64,000 bases of DNA, taken from positions 7,941,001-8,005,000 of the forward strand of contig OU015567.1 in NCBI GenBank assembly GCA_907165135.1. The letters are read 5' to 3'. Origin of the DNA: Oikopleura dioica. Taxonomy: Eukaryota; Chordata; Appendicularia; Copelata; Oikopleuridae. Positions 9,701-20,200 of this stretch are shown one piece after another (the stretch's first letter is position 1; the number at the start of each line of letters is the position of its first letter). The notes beneath the pieces were generated by a model. The model was not told where the DNA came from. It searched no databases and worked only from the letters and a program-made list of their open reading frames with translations. A program made the position numbers and the translations under genes.

Positions 9701-12700
9701 CCTCATCGTCCATGAAGTGGCTCAGAGTTGAATTAATTCGGCAGCAGAAGACGGAGGCGAGCTTTGTTGAGTTGAACTTCGAGACAAAGGTGTCCTTGGC
9801 AATGCTGAAGCAGCGTTCAGCATGAACATTTGTCAATGCAACAAGGCCCTAGAAAAATGTATAAGGTACTGCTGACTCTGTGCAAGAGAGAGATGAAAAG
9901 TATCGCTTACCTCAATATCTTCCTTCGGAAGCTGCTCGAAACGGCTGAAAGTGGCAAGGAGAGGGTCGAGCTTTCGTCGAATTCGCTCATTCAAATCAGC
10001 AGCCCCACTTTCATCGTCAAGAATCGAGTTGAGAAGCTGAGAAAAGCCGGGAATCCCATTATCTCCGTTGCGCGTCATCGGATTGCCCTCAGAAGTTAGA
10101 AACAGTGCTGGGCATGCAGCGTCTCGTACAAGCTCGACAGTCTCTTGAAACGTTTTGATGAGCTTCTTGTATTCATCGAGCGTCGCTTCCTTCGCCGTTT
10201 CCGTCCAAAAGAAGAGGCAGAGATGATTCCAAAGGAGGTGCACACTCACAAGCTCAGGAATGTAGACTGGCTTGGCATTCTTCACGATTTCGGCCTCTTT
10301 TTCCTTGCCTTCGAGAGCCAAAAACTCAACGATCAAATCGTAAGTAACGCATCCGACAGCGGCATTACGGTAGAAAACACCAAATCGGATGTTCTGCTCC
10401 AGTTGAAACGGCGTGATTGGGATGTCGAGGCCTCTTTTAATTTTAACTCCTTCAAGAAACAACTGAAATTTGTTTCCCAGGCTACCTTGGTATCCATGTG
10501 TGCGGCTGGTGGTAAGAAGACCCTTCATCAAGACATAGCAGCGGGATGCTTCGTCGACAAGAGATGCCTCCAACGTGCGTTCAAGGTGCATGGCAGAATG
10601 CATCGAGCAAGTAAGATGCTCTCGCTTGAGACTATACTTCGTCGACAAAAACGCATCCACCTTCTTTGCAATCGATTTTGCCACAGCGGCGTTATCGTTG
10701 ATCAGAAATTTGCAATTCTTCGCAAATGTCGTCTGAAGATCGGCCGGAAGAGAGTCGAAGAGCTTGGTGAAGGCGTTCATCACAATGTCGACATTCTCCG
10801 TTGCCACCGGAAGCATCGCCATGCAGAAGTTCTGCTCACCTGGGACGAGAACAGTCACAACTTCATACTTCTGCATGGCCAGCTTGGACCCGTCAAAGCC
10901 AAGTCCAAACGGCTTGTCAAGACGAATGACTTCAAGGAGGTGTTCGCTATGGAGTCGTTCAGTGGCGCCAATCCAAATGCGAGCCGTTCGATCGGTGACG
11001 GAAGGAAAGCCGTACATTTCTGCGATAGCGATCATCGAGCGGCTCGAGACGTTCAATTCGACACAGCCTCGTACAAGTCGTGCTTTCGCGATCACATCAT
11101 CTTCGACACGTTCGTAGTTGCGTCCACCTACTGCAGGAAGATATTCTGAGCTTGTTGATGCTTGAGATGGGGCTGCTTGTGACGAAGGTGCTTGAGACGC
11201 GGGCGTTTCAGACGTCGAAAGTTGAGACATGGAGGTGGTGACTGCTTCGGTTGTATTCTGCCGGCGATGTCTGAGCGCTTCGACAAGCTTTTCGTAATCT
11301 TCCTTGCCAAAAGCATCAAATGATCGAATGAAATTGATCGCCTCCTGCTGATAATCGGTCGCCATTTCAACATCGATGATTGAAGACGCAGGCTCTCTAA
11401 AGAAATCATGAGTATTATGGAGGGACGCAAAGAGAAAAAATCTGAGAAAGGACCACTTACAGTTCAAGACGAGGTTTTTTCTCTTCCGGAATATCCTCTG
11501 CATAGACGATGAGACAAAAACCAGTGTACTCAGACGAGTTCTTCAGGAACTTGGTGACGAGAGCGACGTTGCGCTTGTGTTCCTTCGACTTCTTGGATGG
11601 AGGCAGCGGCCAACCACCGTTTTCCATGCGCGATTGTCCGTAGCGAGTCAAAAAGGTCTTGACATAGCCCTGGAGCGTTGCTTCAACAACATTCTTGCAC
11701 GCGGCTAACCCTTTCTTGAGCTGTCGAGAAAGGGCTTCTGCGTCGAGTTCTTGATCTACCTGATCTTTCGTCTTCCCAAGCACCTTGAAAATTTCATCAG
11801 ACGTAATTGGCTCTCCTGGAAAATAACAGGCGGAGAGATCGTTCGTGGTGGGCTTGCACAAAACCATTTTTCGTCGTTTTCGTCTTTCTCTTAGGTGATC
11901 TCTGGTAAAAATGATAAAAACTTCAAAAACATCGACTTATATAGGTTCAAACACCTACGCAATGTTCACTTTAGCCAATGAAAACACTCCAAATTTTCAA
12001 TCCTGACCAATCAGAACTCTTGAGGTAGACCAAACCATTCTAAACCGAACCATTCTTAAAATCGAACCAGTTACTATTTTCGACCACGTTGAGAAAGAGG
12101 GCGGTAATGAGCACAATGAGTCTGCAGTGGGGGAGACAACCTCAAATTGCCTCCGGCTAGATGGTCATCAATAAGCGGATGGCTCATCATTGAAAGCTTA
12201 TCCCTGACGGCTTATCCGTGAATGCTCACTCATTATGGCTTATCCCTTGATTGCTCATCGCGACGGGTAGACCAAACCATTAAGAACCGAACCATTCTTC
12301 AAATCGAACCAGTGACTATTTTTGACCACGCTGAGAAAGAGGGCGGTAATGAGCACAATGAGTCTGCAGTGAGGGAGACAACCCTATCTTGCCTAGAAGC
12401 ACCGTTTTCAGAGTGTGTTCAAGCTTATGTCATGCGAGCGCCGCGAACAGTATGAGTGGATGCTTGTTTGTTACCAGAGCAGCCTGGAAATAGACTGCGC
12501 TCTTTTCAGAAAGAACTGAAGAATCTTTTCCGAATAAGTGGTGACAAATGAAAGAGTGCGCTATTTCGAAACCTTTTCTTGAGAAATGCTTTTGGAAGCA
12601 ATTCATGGCGCTCGCCAAGGGCTATCAAGCCTTTCCTCTCGATTTTCTTGATTTCTTATGTGTTTAAAGCAGTAAATTAAGGTAAACAAGTGGTTGAAAT

Positions 12701-13545
12701 GGGTTTGTGCAGTCCAAGAATGTTTCCTTCTGATTTTGGCGAAATTTCACTTTTCAATTTTTATTCATCGATTTTTTTGAGTGGGTTCCGACAAATATTT
12801 TTTGGTCAATATAGGCTCAAAAAATGCGCAAGACGTTCTTCTTTATTGTATTGGTACTAACTCACTCCGGGACCACCCTTTTCTTAACAATTTTTTTCAA
12901 AAACCGATCGGATTTTATTGGAAAAATGGCATTGTCCATCTTCAGCGCCTCATATCTCTGAAATGAGTCATGATGACGTCATCATTCCAGTATTGAAAAT
13001 GAAGCTTAGACACTGTTCTTTGTTTAATTACTAATAATGATGACGTCATCATGACTCATCACAGAGATATGACTCATTTTTCCGATGACATGCCAAAAAA
13101 TCATGTTTTTTGCCATAAATCACGTCTCAGATGAAAATTTTCGACGAAACTTCGGGAATGTAATTTTTAGGACCTAACAAATCTACCAAGACCATTCGGA
13201 CCTATTTTCACCGAAAGTGGAAAAAATATTCCCACCCTAGGTAAAAGTCTAAATCGCTCGTTCTCCTTGTTAAAATTAATCTTAGACATTATAAAAGGCC
13301 TTTTGGAATATCATTCTCAAGACTCCTTCACTCTCAGCAGACGGGAAGCCATGACAAGTGGAGAAGAAGTCAGCAGAAATAAAATTCTAGCTCCTCTTTT
13401 GTATTTCTTTTCGATGTCAATTCTGTTATATTCTAACCAAGATGTGTTTCTTCAAAACGAGTCTATTTCATATCCAGATAATGCTATTGGCACGGCTGGT
13501 TATAAGAAATTAGTCAGTAATCTTGGTACTGTGACGGATGAATAA
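6716..13545 (+). CDS. unrecognised two-transmembrane protein, gene split by a hAT transposon in its last intron
   Basis: Exons 6716-7020, 7064-7301, 7344-7575 and 13286-13545 join in frame into a protein of about 344 residues. Two adjacent hydrophobic segments (about residues 80-100 and 120-145) are followed by a soluble domain. This resembles the layout of TMEM70/TMEM186/TMEM223-type mitochondrial proteins, but I cannot assign the family. The third intron would normally be about 46 bp (GTAAAAGTC...CTTAG). It now contains the whole 5.66-kb element. The element sits exactly at the donor, and both target-site copies (7575-7582 and 13240-13247) recreate G|GTAAAAG. So splicing from 7575 to 13286 remains possible, across an intron more than 100 times its former size. 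Confidence 0.7.
7575..7582. repeat. left target-site duplication of the hAT element
   Basis: GGTAAAAG, identical to 13240-13247. It includes the last exon base and the GTAAAAG splice donor of the host gene, so the insertion duplicated the 5' splice site. Confidence 0.9.
8524..9115. repeat. GC-rich minisatellite inside the hAT element
   Basis: 8524-8815 is built almost entirely of short units such as GGGCA, AGGGCA and AGGCA. 8880-9115 is a related but longer unit of the form GCAACGCAGTGAGAGGCAGCGC repeated with variation (shown here as a pattern rather than one exact stretch). Strand-asymmetric purine-rich composition leaves long frames open on both strands. I treat those frames as artefacts. 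It may serve as a subterminal transposase-binding array or simply be expanded. Confidence 0.85.
9233..11867 (-). CDS. hAT-family transposase, four exons, 820 residues
   Basis: Cut-and-paste DNA transposase. Exons on the minus strand: 11867-11461, 11396-9911, 9848-9507, 9460-9233. The lengths sum to 821 codons with all three GT...AG junctions in frame. Family features: a segment GLGFDGSKLA in place of the first catalytic Asp region; FLINDNAAVAKSI; LTCSMHSAMHLERTL with the conserved Cys/His; and a C-terminal dimerisation segment ALTNVHAERCFSIAK, comparable to the SxERxFS signature. The extreme C-terminus is Lys/Arg-rich. The N-terminus (exon 1) is not recognised and may bind DNA. No stop or frameshift interrupts it, so it could be functional. 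Family placement rests on these motifs plus the 8-bp target duplication. Confidence 0.8.
12024..12383. repeat. 118-bp direct repeat pair within the hAT element
   Basis: 12024-12141 and 12266-12383 are near-identical copies starting GGTAGACCAAACCATT and ending GAGACAACC, 242 bp apart. The spacer itself contains short repeated GGCTTATCC/GCTCATC motifs. The pair lies about 0.2 kb upstream of the transposase start (minus strand), so it may carry its promoter or be subterminal sequence. Confidence 0.85.
12951..13071. repeat. 36-bp inverted repeat with TGACGTCA cores
   Basis: 12951-12986 and 13036-13071 are reverse complements at 34 of 36 positions, separated by 49 bp. Each arm contains TGAGTCA (AP-1-like) and the palindrome TGACGTCA (CRE-like). 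The array lies near the right end of the transposon and may be a hairpin or protein-binding site. Confidence 0.85.
13240..13247. repeat. right target-site duplication of the hAT element
   Basis: GGTAAAAG, the second copy, immediately followed by the remainder of the original short intron (TCTAAATCG...CTTAG, ending 13285). Confidence 0.9.
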
Positions 13546-13863
13546 ATTACCTGTAAATCTATTGATGGGATTTTATTTAATGCTGAGACTTTTTATTTTT
13601 ATTGTTAAGAAAACATGCGTGGCTATGATTGTTTTATCGAAGAAAAGGCGTGGAAAGCCGTTCTACTAGCTGTGCAACTGTATTGTTTGGGGAGTTCAGC
13701 GCCATGGTTACAGAGCAAATTCTGAGCTTGCTTGATACATGAAGAGTTGAAAAGTTGAGAACAAGTGAAGAGGAACCACGATGGCTCAGGAGAGGAAATT
13801 TTAATTTTTGATGGTAAAGATTCAAAATGTTCGATTTGCTACCAGAAAATCATCCTCTGATAG

Positions 13864-15624
13864 ATGCATTCGCTTCGAGACTGGTACCAGGCCAATGAGA
13901 ATATTATGGGAGATGCTTCTAACCAGCGGTTTGATGCCAATGCGACAAAGGTAAGAAAATAACTGAATTCCAGTATCTTTGGAATCAAGGAAGACTCACT
14001 CGACTCATTTTCTGCTTTCAGTTTGCAGCTCGACGAACTGTGAATGAAACGGATAATCAGACGAAATGGGATAAATACTTGAACGACTGCAGACTGGATG
14101 ATCGACTGGTGCAGATTGAGCAATGGCGGTGCGAGCTCGAGAGAGTTCTTGGAAATGCCGATGCTGAGATCAATCTTCTGGCTAGAATGAAAGATGATTG
14201 CGATGCGGCACTCGCTGCCAAGGCTATTCCAGAGTCTTGTTGCGCGGAATGCTTAGGTAATGATAGATAGATATCAACAATATATATTTATTTGAAAGCT
14301 TTATTCTTCATAGGCGGCCTCATAAATTTCATATGTCGATGACGTATTTTATTATGCAGGATATGCTTTCATTGAAAATATTCGGTTTGAATATTTTCAT
14401 TTTGAATGATCTATATTTTCAGGTTTGCGCGATGGTCGCCTCGAAATTGACGTCGTGAAAGATGTGGTACACGATGAACTTTGTAAAGAAGAAAAACTGA
14501 TCGAACGCGTGAAAGAAACGCTAGCAAAGGTAACTTATTAGTTGGACAAAGGGGCTTCTCTTTTTAATTTATGAATTTAATATTTGATTTCGGTAAATAT
14601 TTGAATATTTGTTTTAAGAGATCACAAGAGGCCTTTACGATGATAATGTCCCTAAAAGACGCCAAAAGAAGAGTGTCTGATGACCTCGAAGGAAAACATC
14701 ATGCACTTGACATCAATCGACAAGCTCTTGGACTCCATACTGAATCATCCGGACTGAGTTACATCAAGTGCGTTGTTATTTCTGCAACAGATTAGCATTT
14801 TCGAAATTTTAAGAGGCCTCGGGCGAGTTGCCCAAGGAAACTCGACTCCTGAATCCTGGAATGTGTTTTCAACAAAGAATCGCGACGAGTGCGAGGAAGA
14901 AATTCGCGCAAGCACTCAACTCAGAAGCCTGATCGAATCCGATATTCAGAACACAGCGAACGATTTGGAAGCTCAACGCATCGCTTGTGAGGTACTTACG
15001 TTAAATATTCATGACTCTAGTCAGCGATGAACCTTTTTTCGTTACTGACGGTCGTTCTAGTACGCTTTCCGCAATCGAATTCACGAATTTGAACAAACCA
15101 AGAGTGAGCTTGAATGGCAAAAGACCAGGACGGAAGAGGAACTTCAAGAAATCGAAGCGGAAATCAGAAATGTTGAAAACGCGATTGCTGCGAAAGCAGG
15201 GCCTCAAAAGGTCTGTTTCTCGCGATACGAGCTCAGAGCTGAATTGCCAGGAGTCGAGCATTGTAAGTTTAGGGATGTAGCTGAAGGTCTTTACGGCATT
15301 TTAGGCCGAGATGAACCTGCCTTTGGCTTGCACAATGAACTTCGTGAGCTGGAGAAGTCACTTGCTACTCTAAACTTGCGATTAGAAGAAGCTCAGAATA
15401 ACCGAGACCGGTAAGGCCGTGTTTAATCGGCATCTGGTTCTGAATTAGAATTGTTCAGACTCTGCCGTACCCTAGCAACAATCACCCATGATTTGGACTT
15501 GAAGCTGAACTCACTTCGCCTGGATCGCCAATGCCTTGAAGTTAGAAAGAAACTAACGGTGCCGCTCTACCGAACTCCAAGAATAGAGCCAACGATGGAC
15601 ACTCTTACTCGAACTTTTGCTTGA
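13864..15624 (+). CDS. tektin (ciliary microtubule inner protein)
   Basis: Tektins are coiled-coil filaments inside doublet microtubules of cilia and sperm tails. Eight exons: 13864-13950, 14022-14256, 14423-14529, 14619-14767, 14814-14991, 15061-15262, 15305-15410, 15459-15624, all in frame with GT...AG introns of 43-166 bp. The N-terminus SLRDWYQANEN matches the family start. Heptad-rich helices follow, with IEQWRCELERVL and SAxQLRSLI-type blocks. The diagnostic tektin nonapeptide RPNVELCRD appears here as PGVEHCRDE, keeping the Cys-Arg-Asp core. The coding region ends TLTRTFA then TGA 15622-15624. The start ATG is directly preceded by GATAG. I cannot say which tektin paralogue it is. Confidence 0.88.
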
Positions 15625-15737
15625 AAATTTTATATCGCACTTTCGCAAAATCAAATATATCGAACTAAAATACAAAAAAAATGCATCTCCTTCTTTATTT
15701 GCAGTAGAAGAAAGTATCGAAAGCAAATGAGAACACA

Positions 15738-15922
15738 TTAATAATCAGGTGTGATATAGTCGTCGAGGTTTTGGTAGACTGGGTCTCGCGATACTCTAGC
15801 GAAAAAACCATTCACTCCTGAATTAATCGTTACGATGGGAAAAGGGAATGAAATTAACCTGATGCAGGGACGCCCAAAAGGTTTCTCGCGAAGGCAGACT
15901 CTCTCTTTCCAAAGGACATCAT
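15738..15922 (-). CDS. very small spliced gene, 47 residues, unrecognised
   Basis: Two exons, 15922-15859 and 15817-15738, joined through a 41-bp GT...CAG intron, give a frame starting with two Met codons (MMSFGKRESAFARNLL) and ending DDYITPDY before TAA. The N-terminal part is amphipathic and basic, and the C-terminus acidic, which would suit a small mitochondrial subunit; that is speculation. The gene is convergent with the tektin gene, whose stop codon is 113 bp away. Confidence 0.45.
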
Positions 15923-16092
15923 TGGGTTGAAAGCTTGACAATTTTTAGAAACATTTAATTATCAGAAGAACATAAGAAATATACTTGCACTTGCAAATTA
16001 ACTAATTAAATCTAAAACCTTCCTGAAACAACGGAAAGAATAAATAAGGTACGCATCTCTTAATTCTTATTAGCCGTCACTTTTCTTGTGCT

Positions 16093-16501
16093 TTATTTCA
16101 ATTGTGATCTTGCATTGCTTCAAGCTGAGTTATAAATATCGAGGCAATGAATAATTTAGGAAAGAGCGTTACCTCTGGGCCGAAATATTAATCCGCAGAG
16201 AAAACAAGTGGTGATAAAGAGTAAATTTCAAGGCAGCCGGGGCATCTTGTACGGTGCTTACTAAGGCAGACGCGTTTCTTTATTAGATTTGAATATTTAA
16301 AGCAGTATAAAAATAAATACTGACCTGTCAATAGAAACGTGGTTTCTTCGCTTTTTGATATCCTGTTTCCCTTTCTTGAGTATTGTTTTAAAAGGGTTAA
16401 TATATGGAAAAGGCGTCTCAATAAATCAGAAGGCTTGTCCAGTTTCTGATAAACACTGATTCTATCAGGGGGAGATTGACTTGTGCATAGAAATCGAGCA
16501 T
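16093..16501 (-). CDS. small four-exon gene, 77 residues, unrecognised
   Basis: Exons 16501-16481, 16416-16325, 16277-16173 and 16108-16093 join in frame at three GT...AG introns of 64, 47 and 64 bp. They give a basic protein beginning MLDFYAQTPFPYINPF and ending SAQRSQLK. There are no recognised motifs, only a mid-region Lys/Arg cluster (KKGKQDIKKRR). Support comes from phase-consistent splicing only. A longer single-exon frame over the same bases is the competing reading. Confidence 0.35.
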
Positions 16502-16641
16502 CGCACGAATGAGGATGTTTAATTAGATTTGACTTTCTTGAGATGATCGGTCTCAGGGGAGATTTCAGCATATTAATTCATTTCAGTCTTTCGACTGATT
16601 AGGATCATCCTTTCAGTCAGGCATTTAAGAGACTCACGTTA

Positions 16642-16878
16642 ATGTTGAGCAATGGTCCGCCGCCAAATTGGGTATGAAATTTTCGAGCTACGAAAAGTCA
16701 CACTTTTTAGACGACATCAGAGAAAGTAACAGCTCTTGTTTTTGCAATTTTATTTGCAATCTTATCTATATTTTGCTCACCATTATGCCAAAGAAGGTCA
16801 AAACACGAGGATGCATCGGATGAAGAAATTGAAAAGATGATTCGAAATGAGCAAGATCGGGATTATATCTTCAAATAA
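16642..16878 (+). CDS. 65-residue single-pass membrane protein, two exons
   Basis: Exons 16642-16671 and 16711-16878 are separated by a 38-bp GT...TAG intron and join exactly in frame. The product has a short Pro/Asn-rich N-terminus (MLSNGPPPNW) and one hydrophobic helix (about residues 16-35, ALVFAILFAILSIF). It ends in a charged tail DEEIEKMIRNEQDRDYIFK. The layout is that of small integral membrane proteins, but I do not recognise the family. It is a good candidate to be missed by annotation because of its size. Confidence 0.65.
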
Positions 16879-17273
16879 ATACCGACTTGTGCCTTTTTTA
16901 TTCGTTAAAAATTAATGAAAATACCATTATTTATTGTAATGCCTAAATATCCTCTGAAAAGAAATCCGAAAATCCATCATCCAACATCACAAAGATCAAC
17001 AACTACCAATTTCTATCGAGTCTTAGCCACTTGTCTCAATCTCCATTTCCTTTTATAAATAAAACTTTATAAGTAACTCGTTCTTCCTTTGAACTTCCTT
17101 CGATCCAAGGGCAGCGATACTCACAAATCTAAACAAAACATCTCGCCCAAAATCAACCTTAGTAGGTGTTAGGCGCTAGTTTCGGCAAATAGTATAAATT
17201 GTGTCTTTTCAAGTGTTTTTTTAATCACTGCTGATTGCAGTTTTGAAAGAGAAAGGAAAGAAACTAAGGCTGG
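16879..17273. other. intergenic region, nothing recognised
   Basis: About 395 bp, AT-rich, with no splice-compatible coding exon seen. It presumably holds the promoter of the following VWC/VWD gene. Confidence 0.4.
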
Positions 17274-20200
17274 ATGAGGCTTGTAGCAGCAATAGTCGGG
17301 TAACGTTTCAACCTGCAATTACTTGAGAGCAATGATTTTGATCATCCTATTAGATCGACGGTCGCGAGCTCTGAGCTCGTCCAGTGTCGCCGGGCAAATA
17401 GTAATTGCTTAAGGCCATTACCCCAGAGAAGGCCTCAACAACCTGCTTCTGAAAATCCGACAGGTATAACTCCTATCCTCTGGTTCTCATATAAAATGCA
17501 GATGTTTTGCGGCAATCTCTTGAAGAATTCATTAATTTCGAATAGACTACTTATGTCTCGGTCACCTTTTGTCCATCAATTACTTTTCTCAAGTCAAGGT
17601 TGAAATATTTGCATAGATCTTGAGAATATATTCGGACCACGTGATCGGCACAATCCTTGTCGACATCGCGGTGGAGCTCCATGTTGTCGAAATTTACCAC
17701 GACCATGCGACGGGGCATGCAGATTCAAAGGAAGCTGGGTCAATTATTTTTATTCATAGAAATATGCAGTTGCTGACCCACATTAAAGACAAATTCATTC
17801 CAATTGGGAAAACATTTCTGCCAGATTCTTTTGACCCTTGTGTTATTGGAACGTGTGCAAGGAAAGGTTAACCTAGATGGCTTGATTTTCAATCAATCAA
17901 TGATCCTGCATCTTGACAACCTGAGTAGCGTAGAAGGACAAGCTAATCCCGAGATCTCGATCAAAACTGAAAAGTGCAATATCTGCCCAAAGGACTGCAT
18001 CTCGCAGCCTGAGCCCGGCAAGTGCTGTCCAACGTGCCATTGCGGTCCCCTTGGTCCGCGAGATTGGGATCCGAGTGGCAGAAGTGGTGAACCTCAAGAA
18101 TCCCAGCTCAGGGCCCGGTCTGTTTTTCAACTCAACCAGCTATCAAAATACAAATAAAGCTTCCAATATTGACCGCAATAAAAAGACCCGACACTTGCGG
18201 CCCATTAAAGAATTGCCCATTCCTTTCTTGTCCACTCGAAGATCAATACACTAAGGCAGGCTTAATGAACTTTAAAAGTGGATCATCCGTAGACAATTAA
18301 GTTTCAGCTTTCAAAAGTATATGGACTGTTGTCCAATGTGCGACTATTGCGTTGATCAGTGGGGAAAGAACACTTATGATGACCAGGAAAAGGTCTTGAA
18401 AATTACTGAAATGTTTATAATTTTCAATTACGATCAGACAAAAGCAAGCTTGGTGGTTTTACGACAAGAAATGTATCTGCAACAAGGGAGTCATCCAGTG
18501 CGACGATAATGCTTTTCCGCCATCTCCGTTCAGGTTTCCAAATACGATCGAATGATCAACTATGGCATTAACAAATGAGACTATCATTAATATTTACAGG
18601 CCCAAAGACTGCCAGGAGCCGAATGACCCTTCGGTGACCCATCAACATGGCCATGAATGGACAAATCCTGAAGAGGAGTGCGAAAGTTGCGAGTGCAGAG
18701 ATGGGCAGATTACATGCTCTAAACGCTGTCCAGAGCTAAATTGTCCAAATGAGCAGTATCCAGGGATGTTGATAGAAACTCAAGTCAATATCTGCCATTA
18801 ATTTTACTTTTTCTATCCATAAAAAGGACATTTGCGGGGTGAATGCTGCCCAGTTTGCATCAAGAAGCCAAAGAAATGTATGGCGTATGGAAAAGGCCAC
18901 ATCCTCACCATTGATGGAAACGTAACGAATGTCGAAAACTGTGTTTTCACTCTAATGTCAAGCTGCGAACCCATTCCTGACGCCGTGGAAGGCATTACTG
19001 AACTTCAACCTCCAAAGACAGATGGCAAAAATGGAATCAGCATGGCACACAAACCTGATTACTTTATTCCCGATGATAAGGAAAGGAAACAATCTAGTGA
19101 ATCTGGCCCTTATTAATGTTGTATTGTTTTTATTCTTTCAAAGCTCAGCGAATATGACTCGATCGACTCAATTTCTCTCAATTACGACTATGATGATTAC
19201 GATCCAACTGATTACGTTCGCCGAGCTAATAGTCAAGTTTTAATAAATCATTTTTGATTTAAACAAACAAAGATTATTGAAAACATGGTGAAAGTAAACG
19301 TGGAGAAGCACCAGCTAAAACTACCAAGCCCTGGAGAGTGGATCTGGTCACCGATGAGAGAGGAGAAACCGCTGGTCTTTACGTTCTGATCGGGTTTGAT
19401 TTATTTATATTTAGGTTAGGCCTTACTTTTTTATAGAGCAACAATGATCGTAGAAATCGAAGATTGGCGAACTCTCCGTCTGAATGGAATGGACATGGGT
19501 TTACCTTTTGAGAACTCAGAAATAAAAGTCATCGTCTATTGTGGAAGCATGCAATTGCAGTCACGTGACGGGCTCGTTCTGACTCTGAACAAAGACGGCC
19601 AAGTTTCCACCACCCCGCCGGGTACAGAAGAAAGCTGTCCGCATCACATTCCACCTGCTTGGAATCATGGAAAGGACTTTAACGACGGGCGCTGTAAACG
19701 ACCAACGGATTGTGTTGAAAATCCAACTTGCCGAGATCATCCAAAGGTTATTTTATCGATAGTCTGCAAATATAAATTGGCACACAGTGCGATCCTCGAT
19801 GCAGAGGAGATGGTTGCAATCACTATGACTGCCGGCATCATCCAAGATGTCCAGAACGTGAGGAGCTCCCGCCGACACCTGTCAAAAATCAAATTTTAAG
19901 TCCTATCGGTGGACCGACCTGTTAGCGTTTTTTATATCTTACTGCTTTGATTCATCCCTTTTTTCGATGAAAAACGCGGCTAAAGCGAAAGTCCAAGGAT
20001 TCCTCCTCCGATTTGCGGCGCATGCGCTTATCCGCAAAGGTTAAATCCAGGAGAAGTTCGAAAATCGTTCCAGCGAAGTTGCACCCTTAATGACTATACA
20101 AATTACATTAGGGTCACATCCCCCGTATAGTGTATTAGAACTCGAACAGATTGTGTAATCCCCGAGACGCGTTGCGCCCATCCTTCGGTAAGAAAACAAG

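Larger units (their letters stand above)
7583..13239. mobile_element. 5,657-bp hAT-type DNA transposon, apparently complete
   Basis: The left end 7583 begins TAGGGTGGGAATA and continues as a 21-bp perfect terminal inverted repeat; the right end at 13239 is its exact complement. The flanks are an 8-bp direct duplication GGTAAAAG (7575-7582 and 13240-13247). Eight-bp duplications and YAGGG termini are hallmarks of the hAT superfamily. The element contains a four-exon transposase gene on the minus strand (9233-11867), a GC-rich minisatellite (8524-9115), a pair of 118-bp direct repeats (12024-12383) and a 36-bp inverted repeat (12951-13071). Perfect terminal repeats, perfect target duplications and an open transposase suggest recent insertion. 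Confidence 0.9.

Noticed and set aside
10145-11149. 334-codon plus-strand frame in the transposon
   Set aside because: Antisense to the main transposase exon, which has family motifs and in-frame splicing; the plus-strand frame has none.
7583-13239. Maverick/Polinton or retroelement as an explanation of the 5.7-kb insertion
   Set aside because: No integrase, polymerase or reverse transcriptase. 21-bp TAGGG termini and an 8-bp duplication fit hAT.
16188-16571. 127-codon uninterrupted minus-strand frame
   Set aside because: A phase-consistent four-exon reading over the same bases gives a more protein-like product. The long frame has no domain.
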